Shown: positions 42,601 through 54,969, counted from the first letter of the stretch. The stretch is DNA of 64,000 nucleotides from Sycobia sp. Sy_11 (GCA_018907035.1 JACCIC010000029.1:2390001-2454000); one strand, 5' to 3'. The notes: generated by a model from the sequence alone, not told the origin. Translations and numbers: made by a program.

Positions 42601-43426
42601 GGACCCTCTGCGCATTAATTACATTAGGATATAATGCTGAAGGTATAGCATATTTAAAACACTGATTATCACTATTACGAATATTAACACATGCCTTTTT
42701 TGATATTATGAACTTCGGAAGAGGTATATATGATCTGCTCTTGTGTGGAGAAAATTTTTTCATGTTGATACATAAACTTATAATACTTTTCAAGGTCTAT
42801 CCTAAAACCTTTCACTGAAAATCTTCCAAATGTGCAAGAAGAAGATTCCTAATACATTGCTCAAACCATTTCAGTAAATCGGTGGACAGGTAAACTGTAG
42901 CACTCTGTGTCGTAAAATATTTTATATCCGTCAATTCTTCACCATTTTTCTGTACAGCAAACTGTGACATGAAATCAGAATTTACTTTGATTGCACTAAA
43001 TTCTTCTAAGCATGCTTTCACCTTATTTTGAAAGATCTTTTCTGCACCAGTGAAGGAAACGAGAATGTCTACATGATTCAAATTTACAACTACACCAGAC
43101 GTAATTTAATTTTTAAACACAGATTGGACATCACGCCATTTCACCTTAGCTTCTGTCTCGTCAGAGTTAAGACTTCCTCCATGATGAAGGTGCCATTCAA
43201 ATCCTGCTTGTATACATGAAATGTTAACAAAATAAGTGGAACACTTTTGCTTTTCTCTTCGAGAAAGATTAGAGTCTTTCATTTTTTCCCTCACTTCCTT
43301 CTTTTTTATGGATAAATCAGCCATAGCCAACCAATAACGAATATCATCTTTACTGCACATGTGCACAGTTTCTAAAATTCCATGGTAAAGTTGCACAAGG
43401 CGTTCGATAGATGCAATTGAAGTCAT
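39640..43426 (-). pseudogene. Maverick family B DNA polymerase (protein-primed type) relic
   Basis: Segments in order along the minus strand: N-terminal parts at 43106-43426 and 42812-43081 (ELTDIKYFTTQSATVYLSTD), then 42236-42793 (PLPKFIISKKACVNIRN, DNQCFKYAIPSALYP, ELNFGDIEFPIKLKDVAKFE). Exonuclease motif I follows at 41927-42184 (VTYVDFECLL). 41348-41599 gives AHFILKEIGTF, KYISFTKFIDG and FRFIDSWRFLPSSLEKL. 40832-41101 gives TDIDMLLFIESGIQVGIRQC. 40162-40590 is motif B-like (ANNEFEKLFYKLLINIVYG). About 40075-40130 is the catalytic YTDTD box, and the C-terminus is LLWGHYSI near 39650. Frames change at least six times. It would replicate the element. Confidence 0.88.
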
Positions 43427-43639
43427 TTTTACTTTTTATGTTTACGGTTAAACTAGTAAATAAAGTCACCAAAAAACCACTATACTGCGATATAAATTTA
43501 GAAAAAAATCAAAAGAATCACAAAAGAGAGAAACTTAAACTGAACTTAAGTGACTACGTTGCAGTGAGTGTGTTCTTTCAAGAAAAATTACCCTCTTTTA
43601 AAGAAAAGTAAAGAAGAGGAAGGGGAAATCAGAGGTGAA

Positions 43640-44072
43640 CGAAAATATTGAGTGTGATGAAAACACGAAACTGTCCTTTAAAATCGGGAGGAGGGATATA
43701 TCGTCCTGCCGCCAATCGAACATCAACCTTTCAGATCATCATCACAGACCATCACCTGTCTTTTTTTAGTAACCAATTGTGAAAGTGTGAGCGGTAGGAC
43801 AACATGAATGTCTTCGACTACGTCCGTCCAATCAGATCATGCGTTCCCTCTCCTACATACAAGCATAAGCGTTCTCTCTAATCTAAGTTCAAACCAAATA
43901 AACTGACCTTCCTTACCTAGTCACACCTATATTTATGTTTTTCACTCAACCAATCGTAAAAGGAGGGGTAATTTCGGAAGGCGGAGAATCTTGATATAAA
44001 TTGAGAATGTGAGCACGAAACTTTACATTTCTTGTCATCACTCCAGCTTCTAAAATAAGTGTATAGAAGTGA
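43640..44072. other. Upstream region between polymerase relic and the spliced gene
   Basis: Less AT-rich than the DNA to its right. It contains TATA-like TGATATAAATTG at about 43992, about 80 bases before the ATG at 44073, which could be the promoter of the following gene. No inverted partner of this stretch (a Maverick terminal repeat) was seen. Confidence 0.35.
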
Positions 44073-44717
44073 ATGATGTCAAGAGTACGACAATATAAGG
44101 TTATTAGAAATATGTTTTTAGAAAAAATATCTTGTAATGTCCGGATAAGGTATTCCTCTATGACATACGTCGTAAACTGGCTGCAACGTGAATATCATGG
44201 AATGGGATTCTGGCAACATTTCGTATCACCGATTCAAAAGGAAATTCGACATTTGTTGCACTGGAGTGCGAAAATTGTATGTGAAGGGGCGAGAGAAGAA
44301 AGGATGGTTATCGAACTTTCTACCAAATATGTAAGTAATTTTCATATTTTTACAATCATCTTGATATATATATATATGTTTATTATACTTCTTCAGCTTT
44401 GTTTCTACTTTTTCATACATTTTCATTCTGTTTCATACTTTTATCATACTTTTTTCATACTTTTTCATACTTTTTCACACTTTTTCTTATTCAAAAAAAT
44501 AATTTAATTCCAGAATTATATCGGATATGGAGGGGTTGCATTGTCCACCATTACAATCAATGAAGAGTGCAGGTTCGTATGTACTGTGTCAAAACCATCA
44601 ATTATGTAGGAGACATTTACCAATGTGTGCCATTCGGAACATCTTGATAATACGCACATCGTTACAAAATTATTTGAGTGGGACGAATGGACGAGACGAA
44701 ATTGGATAAGAATATAA
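44073..44717 (+). pseudogene. Unrecognised two-exon gene with one premature stop
   Basis: Exon 1 (44073-44330, 86 codons) ends MVIELSTKY at GTAAGT. A 183-bp intron with a pyrimidine-rich 3' part ends ATTCCAG at 44513. Exon 2 (44514-44717) continues in phase 0 with NYIGYGGVALSTITINEECR, meets TAG at 44607-44609, and reads on in the same frame to EWDEWTRRNWIRI and TAA at 44715. About 153 residues, Trp-rich (WLQREYHGMGFWQHF, EWDEW). I do not know the family. It diverges from the neighbouring Maverick polymerase and may be Maverick cargo or the next element. Consistent frame across a canonical intron argues that it was once real. Confidence 0.5.
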
Positions 44718-44779
44718 TAAATTGTATATTACTATAAAAAATATTATTAATAAAATTAATTTATAAAACAAATCATGAC

Positions 44780-45413
44780 TTTGTATATTACTTTAAAAAA
44801 TATATTAATAAATAAAATTTATAATAAAATCATAAAAAATTTAATTATATATGTTAATTCATTAAAAAAATTGTTGTATTTACGACTTAACATGCATATT
44901 ATACGTTTTTATATTTTGAACTTCTAAAATATTATGAGTAATGAGTTTATCTTATACATTATTATAAATTATATGAGAGAGGTTTTTGGATCTGAAAAAA
45001 ACAGTTTCCATTAAGTATTGTTTTATTATAATACTATAAAAGTATATTAATAAACTACATTCATAAAATTTTAATTTGATTTTCTATTCCTTTAAAACTA
45101 AATATATTTGTAAAAAAAAAGTTATCTGCATAATAAATTGTATATTACTATAAAAAATATATTATTAATAAATAAAATTTATCGTAAAATCATAAAAAAT
45201 TTTAATTATATTTGTTTATTCAGTAAAAAAGTTTTTGTATTTACGACTTCTAACATGCATATTATACGTTTTTATATTTTTAACTTCTAAAATATTATAA
45301 GTAATAAGTTTATCTCATACATTATTATAACTTATATGACAGCAGGGATAGTTTTTGGATATGAAAAAACAGTTTCCTTTAAATAGTGTTTTATTATAAT
45401 ACTATTTTACAAA
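44780..45413. repeat. Tandem duplication of an AT-rich segment, period about 356 bp
   Basis: TATATTACTTTAAAAAATAT at 44783 and TATATTACTATAAAAAATAT at 45139 begin two copies. Both then share ACATGCATATTATACGTTTT, ACTTCTAAAATATTAT, TTTTTGGAT.TGAAAAAA.CAGTTTCC and TGTTTTATTATAATACTA. Divergence is roughly 10% by eye. Confidence 0.82.
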
Positions 45414-45776
45414 TATAACTAAATATTATTATAATATTTATTATAATACTAAATATATTTTTGACTTATTTAATATTGATCTAATTTAATATATATAATC
45501 AAGATAATATTATTTCATATCATATATAATACGTTTATTTATTTATTATATTATAAATAATATGTGATTAAGGAAAGCTGATTGAATATTAAAAAAATAT
45601 TTTATTTTATTTATTATAATATTTATAATATTTATATTTTTTATTTATTTTTTATTATATACATATTATTACATTTACATCTATATTTTTTTGTTTTCTT
45701 TATTTTATTTATGATAATATAATTTCTGAGGAAATTATTTTTGGCTTTTCCTTATCATTTTCCTCTGGAATACTTC

Positions 45777-46007
45777 TTACGCTGTTGCTGCGGCTACTGC
45801 GACTGCTGCAACTGCTACTGCTGCTGCAGTTACGACTCCGGCTGCGGCTACTTTTTTGCGATGTAGATACGGTTGCCTTCTGCTCATTTGTGATTTGAAA
45901 ATATTTCGTGAACTCTGTGGCATCTGGAACTGAAAATAAATTATGAAATTAAATAAAATAAATAAGAAAATAAAAATAAATAAAAATAAATAATAAAATG
46001 AAATCAA
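45777..46007 (-). CDS. Doubtful ORF with Ala/Val repeat tail
   Basis: The minus frame ends in an imperfect GCN/GTN run (AAAVAVAAVAVAAATA-like) from a CTG/CTAC-rich microsatellite at 45781-45835. It begins in low-complexity AT sequence. It is probably not a gene. The middle part SSRNIFKSQMSRRQPYLHRK is the only non-repetitive stretch. Confidence 0.15.
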   Translation of the reverse strand: MISFYYLFLFIFIFLFILFNFIIYFQFQMPQSSRNIFKSQMSRRQPYLHRKKVAAAGVVTAAAVAVAAVAVAAATA

Positions 46008-46378
46008 TAATAAATAAAAATAATAATGAAATAAATTGAAATAAATTATAAAATGAAAATATTGAATGAAATAAACTATGAAATTAAATAAAATAAATTA
46101 AAAAATAAATAATTATAAATTAAAATAAATAATAAAATGAAATAAATAATAAATATAAATAATAATGAAATCAATTGAAATAAAATTAATAAATTAAAAT
46201 GAATAATGAAATAAATAATGAATAAAATGAAATAAATAAATTGAAAGAAATAATGAATGATATAAAATTAATAACGAAATGAAATAAATTGAAATAAATA
46301 ATGAAAGAAATAACAAAATGAATAAATAATGAATTAAATAATTAATAAATATAAATAAATAAATAAAATTTTTCCTTA
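45930..46378 (+). repeat. C-poor low-complexity tract
   Basis: Built from AAATAAAT, AATGAAATAAAT and related strings with almost no C on this strand. It is the complement-type counterpart of the G-poor tract at 11440-12420. Confidence 0.75.
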
Positions 46379-48486
46379 TACTTAAATGACTTGATGAAGG
46401 AAACTGAAGGAAGATGACCAAAAGCAGCTTTCCTCCGCGGTATTTAAAGCAATTCCAAAGTAGGAAGTAAAAGCCTTTTCTCATTGGGTCAAACAATCTC
46501 CTCCATCATTGTCCATAGCTCAAAAATGTTTTGTCATTGGTTTAATAAGTTTCTAATTTAGCCTTGCCCTTCCCAAACCCTTTCTAAAAAGCACAAATAA
46601 TACGAAACTAACATTGCAAGAAATTCATTTCCCATTCTCACTCATCTATCTCGACACACATAGACTCTATTTCATCTTCACACATTAAAAAAATCATGGT
46701 TAAAAAATAAGTTCAGTTCGGAGACGATTCAAAACTTTCAAAATTACTGTAGTCATCCATTCGAATCAGAAACCAGTCCTTCAAGTGTAATAAAAAAACA
46801 ATAACCGTTTCCTAAGAGTCTCGTTGACGGAAAATATACAAAATAAAGTTTTCGAAAACAAGCGTCACCAATATGCATAGAATCTTACACCATATTAAAA
46901 GAGTATGTGGAACTTTTTCAAAGCTTATGACCTCATCACGAAAACAACCTCAATTAAGACAAATTATAGAAGAAATTTCTTATTGAAGAACTGATTCGCT
47001 TCAATTCAAAATTACAGGAAAACCCAGTTTCTAATATTACCCATTTTTGTACTGCACTGTACAAGTCAAGATTATTATATTGTTAAAGTTTGAAACCAAT
47101 GTTTTTGTTGCGTCCAGCAACCATACATCGATTTTTGAGGCAGGTCAAATCGTACGGCGCATTATTGCGTATACTTCCCGACGATTTTAAACGGGGGGAA
47201 GTAAGCAACGGAAATCGGGAAAGAGGAGAAGTACGGTATTAATAAGGAGAAGGAGTGAACAAAGTGCAAGAGGTATGGCAACGCTGTTTGTACGCCGCAA
47301 AGAAAATATACGTTTGGATATACAGTCTCCAGAAAATTACAGTATAATCCCTGGAAAATATTTTGGAGACGTATAAATAGTATACGACGGTATTCGCCAA
47401 TGCATATGGGTGACTAACTTCGTAGCTCACGCCTCCCTACCCCAAGAAAAGGCGGACCAGATACGGCCCGAACCGTATAGCTAGGTCGCAGGTCTATCCG
47501 TGGCGCACACTGGCCACGCCGAAATTACGACTCGGACTGAAATGCCCCTCTATACCTCCCTGACTGATGCTATCTTCCCGTAGGAATGTCGGAAGAAAGC
47601 GGAATGCGCGCTAATGCGTCATTTATGACCCTCCTTTATATACAAAGTATGAATTCCGAGAGGCCGCCGAATATCACCAACGTTTTTGACGAATGCAAGT
47701 TAATAGAGAGTTTTAAAAGATATTATGAAAACCCGGTGCCGAAGAAAATATTATTTTGAAGAAAATTTGAAAACGTTGATCTGCGCGTAGTTAATTCATA
47801 CTATTATTACTACTATTATTACTATGTTTATTATAATTATTACAAATGTTATTGTCATTACTAGTTATTATTATTACTTTTACCATTATAATGTAAAATA
47901 TATATTTATAATCTATAATTCTTACCGATTATTTGCGAGTTTTTTTTACTATATTAAATAGTAAACGTTTACAATGACTTATTATAATAATAATTATTAT
48001 TATTATTATTATTACTTACGATCTATAATTATTACCGATTATTTAAGATTGTAATTGTTTTACTATTATATTCGATAGTATACGTTTATAATCAATTATT
48101 ATAATTATTATTATTATTAATTATTTTTCTATTATTATATTGCAAGATATGTGTTTGTAATCTACAATTAGTACTATTAACCAATTTATAGTTACTTACA
48201 ATTAATACTACTACGTCGAAGAATATTTACATCAAAATATTTTATATTTTATACTGCACCAGTCTTTATAATTACTAAATAGCAACTATTATTTTACTTA
48301 TCTATAATGTTTATTGTTATTAATATGGACAATAGAAATCTATTATGATATATTTATTATTATTATTTCTGTACATTATTACCACGTTGAAAATTAATCT
48401 TTCTAAGTATAATTATTTAATAACGTTTTATATATGCATATATAACATAAATAACCTTTTTAATTATTCTTCTCAGTTTTATTTTG

Positions 48487-48488
<2 letters not shown>
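46379..48488. other. Mixed spacer, no gene recognised
   Basis: 46380-47110 is moderately AT-rich with chance frames. 47110-47690 is GC-richer (TATAAATAG at about 47372) and may be a transposon fragment. 47770-48480 is AT-rich with ATT/TTA trinucleotide runs. I see no protein motif. Confidence 0.4.

Positions 48489-48489
<1 letters not shown>

Positions 48490-48537
<48 letters not shown>
48490..48537. repeat. (TA)n microsatellite
   Basis: An uninterrupted TA run of about 24 units at the edge of the LTR-B copy. Confidence 0.95.
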
Positions 48538-48540
<3 letters not shown>

Positions 48541-49530
48541 AACGGGCACCAAGTATCGGTGCTCGTTTTGAACTAGAGAGAGACAGACGGCATGTTATAG
48601 CGACTGTCGAAATCTAGTTAGAGGTAAGGGAGTGGAGGAAAAGAGGCAGTTAGTCGATTTTTGAGAGTCGAAGCTAAAGGGATTACTAGCTGTTTATTCA
48701 AATTGAAAAACTGTTAATTATATTGCATTGCTGGAGTCTCGTTACCTTTTCTATGTTATTCTGTAGATTGTTTTTTTTATTTGTTATTTGTTGACTGTTG
48801 ATATGTATTGTTATATCTTCTTTTGGATTGAGAATTTCATACTACATTCAACATCTGAAGAATAACGGGCCCGCAACGTGAGCTGTCGTTGAAGTATATA
48901 AGAATAGTATCAGGTATTAAAAAATTTATTTTGAGCTATTGTGAGCGTTCTAGCGTATATTTGCGTAGACAAATATTCGGGTGGGAATTATTTGTCATAA
49001 AATAGATTCGTCAAATTTAATTGCATTTTATTTATTCTAAACACGCGCGAATATATGTGATATGCAAAAATTATACTCGCTAATTTATTGAATGTAATTA
49101 GAATATCCATTCGATTAGCTTGTGTGTGTTCGTAACAAATTCGAGCGGGATTTGTACACGCACACAAGCATAAACAACGAGTGTGATTAGCTTATACGTG
49201 TGTGTGTGCGACGGTGTATTCCGCCCGCGCGTATAAGCAGTCGAGAGAGAAACGATCAATTGTAATATAACAAGAAATGGTGGCGGCTTCTAGTGGATGA
49301 AGACCGCATTATATTAACATAAAGCGTACGAAATTCAAATTTTCGAAATTCAAAATAACTTATAGGCTCGACAAGACCACACTCTATAAACTAATAGGAT
49401 CGCGGGTGTACTGAGATAGTTAAATATTCATTTATAATACCATTTTTAATTTAATAAATATATTTAAATTGTTATAATAAATTAATAATTTTTTTTCTAA
49501 TCCAAACCAATAAATTCTGATATTGGCGAC
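48541..49530 (+). mobile_element. LTR-like sequence, family LTR-B, plus orientation
   Basis: It starts with AACGGGCACC...GGTGCTCGTT, then GAGAGAGACAGACGG and ACGGGCCCGCAACGTGAGCT. It continues with the GCTTGTGTGTGTTCG...CGCACACAAGC pair and ends at TGGCGACTCAGGACCCTG (49524-49541), which could be a primer-binding site. This is colinear with the minus-strand copy at 30567-31640. Identity is moderate, so the copies are old. Confidence 0.55.
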
Positions 49531-49541
49531 TCAGGACCCTG

Positions 49542-50413
49542 CCGCCTCCGCGGTGAATCACAGTAGTTGTTGAATCTAATATTAATAATTTTAATATTAT
49601 TTATTGTTTAATAATAAACAATTACTGCGATTCTAACTGATAGCCGTGTGATTGAGTTTTTTTATTTTATTAAATTTCCCTCAAGAATTGAAGAATATTT
49701 ATAGGACAAATGGAGGCAAAGAATAGATTTAAGAAATTGTAAGAGATGAATGGAGGCTGCTTTGTATTTATGAAAAGCCCCCTTCCATCTCCCCACCACA
49801 ACCATATTTTCCATGGAGAAAATTTCGGCGGCGTCGCGGCCCAGGTATGAATACGGGCCCTCGGATACGCAAAAGCCAGACTGCTGGCCGTGTTCGATCC
49901 GCGCATAGCTTAATAGAGTTTTCATTGTAAGCAATATCGGTTAAAATAAAAATAAGTTAACCAAATCTTATTTTTCGTCGTTTTTCTTCCGAATCCGCGA
50001 AGCACGCGTTCAGCTTTAGAACGGGGAACGCTAGTCTTTGCAGGCAAAAAATTGCCGCTGGACCTTGCAGTCTTCGCTAAAGTTTAGCGCGGATAGTTAG
50101 TGAGGTGGACTGGAGGCCGAGGAAGCTCGCACACCTACTACCTCATAGAGGATATCAAATTCGTTGCCGCTCCTCATATCCAACCGGTCGTGTTGGAGCT
50201 GCCGCGAGTGTGGCCCTCACGAACGGCGAAATAACGGTAGTGCGCCGCGAATATACAATCTCGCAATCCGCCCCGCGTATCCCTGGCTTCAGCGCTAAAG
50301 CGTGGCCAATAACTAGGGGGCAACCAGCGGAAGTCAACGGCAGTAAATCGCCGTTGTTACCTCCGTATAACACCAACGCTGTTGAACGTTACACAACTTA
50401 TTGCGCAATCTAA
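49542..50413. other. Possible internal remnant after LTR-B, no gene recognised
   Basis: The stretch at 49990-50400 is clearly GC-richer than its flanks. Open frames exist on both strands (plus 50105-50413, minus 49662-49934) without a recognised motif. They could be leader or gag of the LTR-B element or an old host exon. Confidence 0.3.
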
Positions 50414-50821
50414 GAAAATATTTGTTTTAATTTTAATTTAAGAAATAATTCTTTATCCGATACAAGACACATAAATATTTGCTTGATATTAGCAGATATT
50501 TTTTCAGTGACATTATACAAAAGTATAAAATAAGGCAAGTATGGTATATTAGAAATGCTATTCATTTAAAAGTATTTGTAACGTAAAAAATATTTTTTTT
50601 CTCTTCAAATAAACCTAACTGTTGATTTTAAACGGACAATTCTTTCAAACTTACAAAATATTCGTTCGTTTTAAATATGCATGCTTTTATTTCAAATAAA
50701 TAGAATTTAAATGAATTATTGTTGGACTAAAATAAATACACTTTGACGAAATAGCCAGTTTTCTTTAAAGGTGCCGCAGGTTTCAAAAAGGTTGATCTAC
50801 TTGCTAGTTGCTGCTGCTGTT

Positions 50822-50844
50822 TGTGTATGTGTGTGTGTGTGTGC

Positions 50845-50882
<38 letters not shown>
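50822..50882 (+). repeat. (GT)n microsatellite
   Basis: A GT run of about 30 units with two GC interruptions. Confidence 0.95.
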
Positions 50883-50884
<2 letters not shown>

Positions 50885-50929
50885 CAATAAAATTTATTTT
50901 TGGTCACTGCCAGTATAAGTTGCTTATCT

Positions 50930-51180
50930 TTTATTGCACCCCGCTGCCAGTCTATTGTCACACCAAGCTTTCCCCCCACACGTATCAAAGACAGTCGTTA
51001 CCCCCCCCCCTCGATTGCACTATCGCAGGAGCTCAAAAAAAAAAACATCTGGAATATCGCACTAAACGGTCAGTACCTCGCTTTAGCCACCAGAGATCCT
51101 CGTTTGCAGTCGAAAATTTTTCTGCAGTCTCTCCCATAAACGAAGGCGATCTCCCATTATTATCTCTGTCTGTGGTCAAA
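50930..51180 (+). other. Fragment similar to the 5' flank of the Maverick ATPase
   Basis: CCCTCGATTGC...CATCTGGAATATCGCAC..AACGG..AGTACCT at about 51010-51080 parallels CCCTCGATCGT...CATCTGGAGTATCGCACGAACGGAGTACCT at 32652-32710 in the same order and orientation. It is probably a second decayed copy of the same element family. It also has C-rich and A-rich homopolymers (51001-51010, 51034-51045). Confidence 0.45.
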
Positions 51181-53300
51181 TGTTATTGACAAATCTTATG
51201 ATGCTGCATGAGATGTACAAATACTTTTTTTTTATATTAAAATCAATAGTAAAATTGAAAACATTTTTAAATCTTACCATACAAATATCTATTTTATAGA
51301 GTTCTGTTATATAACAGTTGTACTTACAATTTAGGAACAGGAGATTTTTAAATGTAGTTTTTAACACATCCATTGAAAGAAAAAGTATTGCTTTGTGCAA
51401 TTACTTAGCATTATTATTCAGAAACTTTAATAAATCGAATTTGTATAAATTTATGAATATTATTTACTAATTTCAAAAAATTAATATATTTATCTTTAAC
51501 TTATTGTAGATACAACTAGTTTAATTTTTTATAAATATTTAGATTTATTCTTTTAAATTTAATGATGTGTATATTATTAATTTACATATTAGAACAGTGT
51601 CACAAAATGCATTTATTATCCAAACACATTTCAACAGAATTAAATCTTAAATATTGAAAAAAAAACTAAACTAACAAAGTCAAGTAAGTGGAAGTTTTAA
51701 TACAAAATACTTATTTTTTAATGAGTTGAATTGAACTAAAATAATATAAAATTATAATAAAAAGTTTATTTTTTATAAGCATAGTCAATGTAGAAAAACT
51801 AAAATTTTGTTTATAGCTATCCTCCTTATACTCTTTATTTACATGTTAAAAAAACATTCATTTAAAAAAACGACACAATTTACAGAAATAAATATCGCAA
51901 CAAATTCGATAAATTAATATTATAAACAATGATGATTATCCATAAAATTAGAGAAAATTCTTTTGATTCACTGTAGTGATACAGAGGTATAAAATTTAAC
52001 TGTAGGTGCAATATTTATATAATTATATATTGAATTTGATTCTAAATAAAGCTTTTAAGTCTTTAATATTAGTAATTAAATATTTGAGTGTCTTGTGCGG
52101 ATGAATCACGTTATCATATAATTTTATATAAATCATTTTGTAAATACATTTCTTATATTATTTACTTTGTCTAGGATTTTTGTATTAATGAAGTCAATTG
52201 AATGAACATATACAATATTATTCTATTTTCTTAATTTCATTTATTTTCATATTTAACACATATTTAGTTCCTGTAATAGAAAAAGCTTAAATGTATGAAA
52301 AATGTTATAGAAAACTTTTGAAATATAATATTTTTTGTTTTATCTTTACCTAATTCAATTACATTATCTTGCTTTTTTATTAATAGTTACACTGACTAAT
52401 ATTGTATTATTGTCAATAAAGAACCTAAATAGGATAACAAACTATAACATTGGAAACGTTCAATATGATTAGTACATAATGCCATAAGTATCATCATGTA
52501 AACATTTTTTTTAATGTTGGAATTGTGTAGCATATTAGCAGAAAGTAAAAAATGGATTCAGTAACAGATGTGTAAATATTATTGAACAAATAATGAAATA
52601 ATTTGTTTCATAATAGATTACTTTGTTTGACGATTACCAATATTATATTTTCAGCTAAAGAATATATAATTTAAAAATTTTCAACTTATAATATAATTTA
52701 TTAAATAATTTTTTATGGGTAAATTTTTTTGCTCCATCTTTCACTGTTCAAGCACTGATAAAACTCGTAAAGAGAAAAAGATCTAGGTATTCTCTTGCGA
52801 TCAAACCTATCATAGAAGGCTCATATATTCACAACAGATTTGGTGACTTAGACTTAGTTGAGAATCTAAACTCAAGTTGATTATATTAATATAATTTTTT
52901 TGATTATATTAGTATTCTCTATCAAAATTAGCTTGCCTTACAACTAATCATTTTTGAATTTTTATATTAAAAGATTGTTATGAAAAATTTATTTTATGAC
53001 ATTCAAAAAGAAATTAAATGATTTTAATATAAAATCGTATAGAAAAGGATGGGAATGATTTGTACAAGTGTTGCAAAGGAATACTCAGAGCACGTTTTCG
53101 GTATACTATTATTTAATCTTATGTAAGTCAAACGAGATTTAAGATAAAATTGATTTATTAGAATTACTTTAATACCAAACCATAGTTAGTCATTATACAA
53201 ACTGTTTAGAAAAGTTAAGTTGAAGTTTATAGTTTATTATGATTTTCACAATTATACGTTTTTGCTAGCTGCAATGGACTATGAGAGTATAATTTTACAA
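51181..53300. other. AT-rich desert, 2.1 kb
   Basis: Roughly 75-80% AT with no open frame of note, no tandem array and no inverted repeat that I can see. This is the longest featureless stretch in the window. Confidence 0.6.
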
Positions 53301-53319
53301 AATTAATGTTGTACTTAGA

Positions 53320-54740
53320 CGGTACAATAATCCGTTCTCCACCTTCTGTGTCTTGAGTGCTTTGGGATTTGGGGCGAGTATTCTAGTGACTTGCCGTCCT
53401 CTAGTGTACTTACGTACACAATTGGGGCAGTTGGCTCCTTTGCGGGCTGCCTGTTGGGATGGAATTTTCGGCGGAAATTAGGACCTGGCTGAAATGGTAG
53501 GGGTGAATGAACCTTATCTGTCTACCAGACGTATAGGGGATTGCATCTCGCGGATTTCTATGAACCACTATTCTCCTACGAGATGCCTCTAATGGTCCTG
53601 TTTTACAAGAATCGTCGCTATTCGACTCATCGTCTATTTTGATCTTTTCCCCGCGGTCCCCATACCCCGTCGTAAAGAAGTTGGAGATCCATTCAGTTTC
53701 TTTTTCTTTTCGTCCTTTTCTCTCCTTTCTTCTCTGCTTTCTTTTTCTGCATCAATACTTCCTTTTTCATCTTTTTTTTGCGCCTTTACAGGATTTTTTG
53801 TTTCTTCTGATGTTATTATAGTTTTACGTCTTTCCGAATGCTCCTCTTCTATTAGTCGTGCTAATGTTGTAGTAGTTTTACGTCTTTCCGGACAATCCTC
53901 TTCTACTCCGCGGCTTCTTTCGTCATTAGCTATAGGGATTAATGAGAGGGAATCATCGCCTACCGTTGTGCGAGTTGTTTGTTAAGGGTGGGAGACTGGG
54001 AATCTCGTATCTGTGGTCTTCTAAAATGGACACGTCAATATCCATCAAGGACAACTTAAAAGACGCTTGGTCTAGGGTTTTTCCACCTGTTGCACTTCCA
54101 AGCTCTTGTACGACTACCTGCATCGAGCCCGGACGGAACTCAATGAGGTCCTTTTGATGGAGCTCTTCTAGAGCTCGCGCTATCTCGGTTAAAGCGAGGT
54201 TCACACGCACTGGCATTGGGAGGCCCGGACGTACTTGCACATGCTGCGTTATCACGTCGATCGGGGTTTTCCTCCAAGCTTCTCCTTGTTCAGAGGCTTG
54301 GCTTTTCGAGATGTCTATCCCTGCTGGTTGGCGTGACTGGTCGGTTAGTGTCGACATCCTCAGCCTCTTCCTATGCCTTGCATTGTAGCATTTGTTATTG
54401 CCGGGACCTGAAATAGAGTTTGGGATGTTAGATTGCTGACATATTTTTAAGTGCGACACGTGAGCTCTATTCGTCTTGCCATCGTTCAGGTCTCTTGTTT
54501 CGAAGATTATGGCAGAGATCTTTTTAATGATTTGACAGAGTACAATAAACTTGGGCACTAGCTTTGTCGCAAATTTGTCTGGGCCTGATGATAAGACGTG
54601 GTTGCGTCTACATACCCAAAAAAAAGGTTGCTCAGTTATGCTTTGTTACATATAAACATTCCCGGCCGCATCTAGCTTTCGCTTTATCGGTCGGTTGTGC
54701 TTCAAAACTTCTCATTCTTGCTGAACTTTTCTTTTAGTTG
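53320..54740 (-). pseudogene. Gypsy-3 integrase C-terminus and downstream pol relic
   Basis: The minus strand near 54530-54620 gives a broken LSSGPDKFATKLVPKFIVLC segment. This continues through IIKKISAIIFETRDLNDGKT and AHVSHLKICQQS, the GPY/F-type C-terminal domain that ends Gypsy integrases. The frame at 53953-54558 continues with an unassigned tail. 53330-53480 reads RRKFHPNRQPAKEPTAPIVY in another frame. Upstream pol is absent. It is the 3' stump of a fourth Gypsy lineage. Confidence 0.62.
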
Positions 54741-54969
54741 CAGATCTGTATATCGTTGCGATTTTTGTGGACCTCCAGTTTATAGTGGGTTCCGAACCAC
54801 TGTGAGTTGCATCTTGTTATTTCAGACTAGAGTTGTTAACCAATGTATAGGCTGGTTATTTGTTTATTGCGGTTGTATTTTTTTTGCGGTTTCTTATTTA
54901 CAGATTTATAGACCGGTGTATAGTGACGGTCTACTTTTATAGGAATATAAAATAAATGAATCTTTGCGT

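Larger units (their letters stand above)
32640..43640. mobile_element. Degraded Maverick/Polinton with nested insertions
   Basis: The plus half (32741-36634) has ATPase, conserved ORF, GPPGIGF-type protein and integrase relics. The minus half (39640-43426) is a protein-primed-type family B DNA polymerase. Convergent halves with integrase and polymerase are the hallmark of these large self-synthesising transposons. Capsid proteins and the cysteine protease were not seen. Nested insertions are a PLE at 35437-36538 and an LTR at 37489-38983. Terminal inverted repeats and the 6-bp target duplication were not found, so the ends are approximate. Confidence 0.85.

Noticed and set aside
42236..43426. 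Maverick-side minus ORFs considered as separate host genes
   Set aside because: They line up in order with the N-terminal and exonuclease parts of one family B polymerase and are fragments of a single gene.
49662..49934. 90-codon minus ORF considered as a host exon
   Set aside because: No splice signals in good context and no recognised domain. The overlapping alternative frame is equally open. Left as unassigned sequence.
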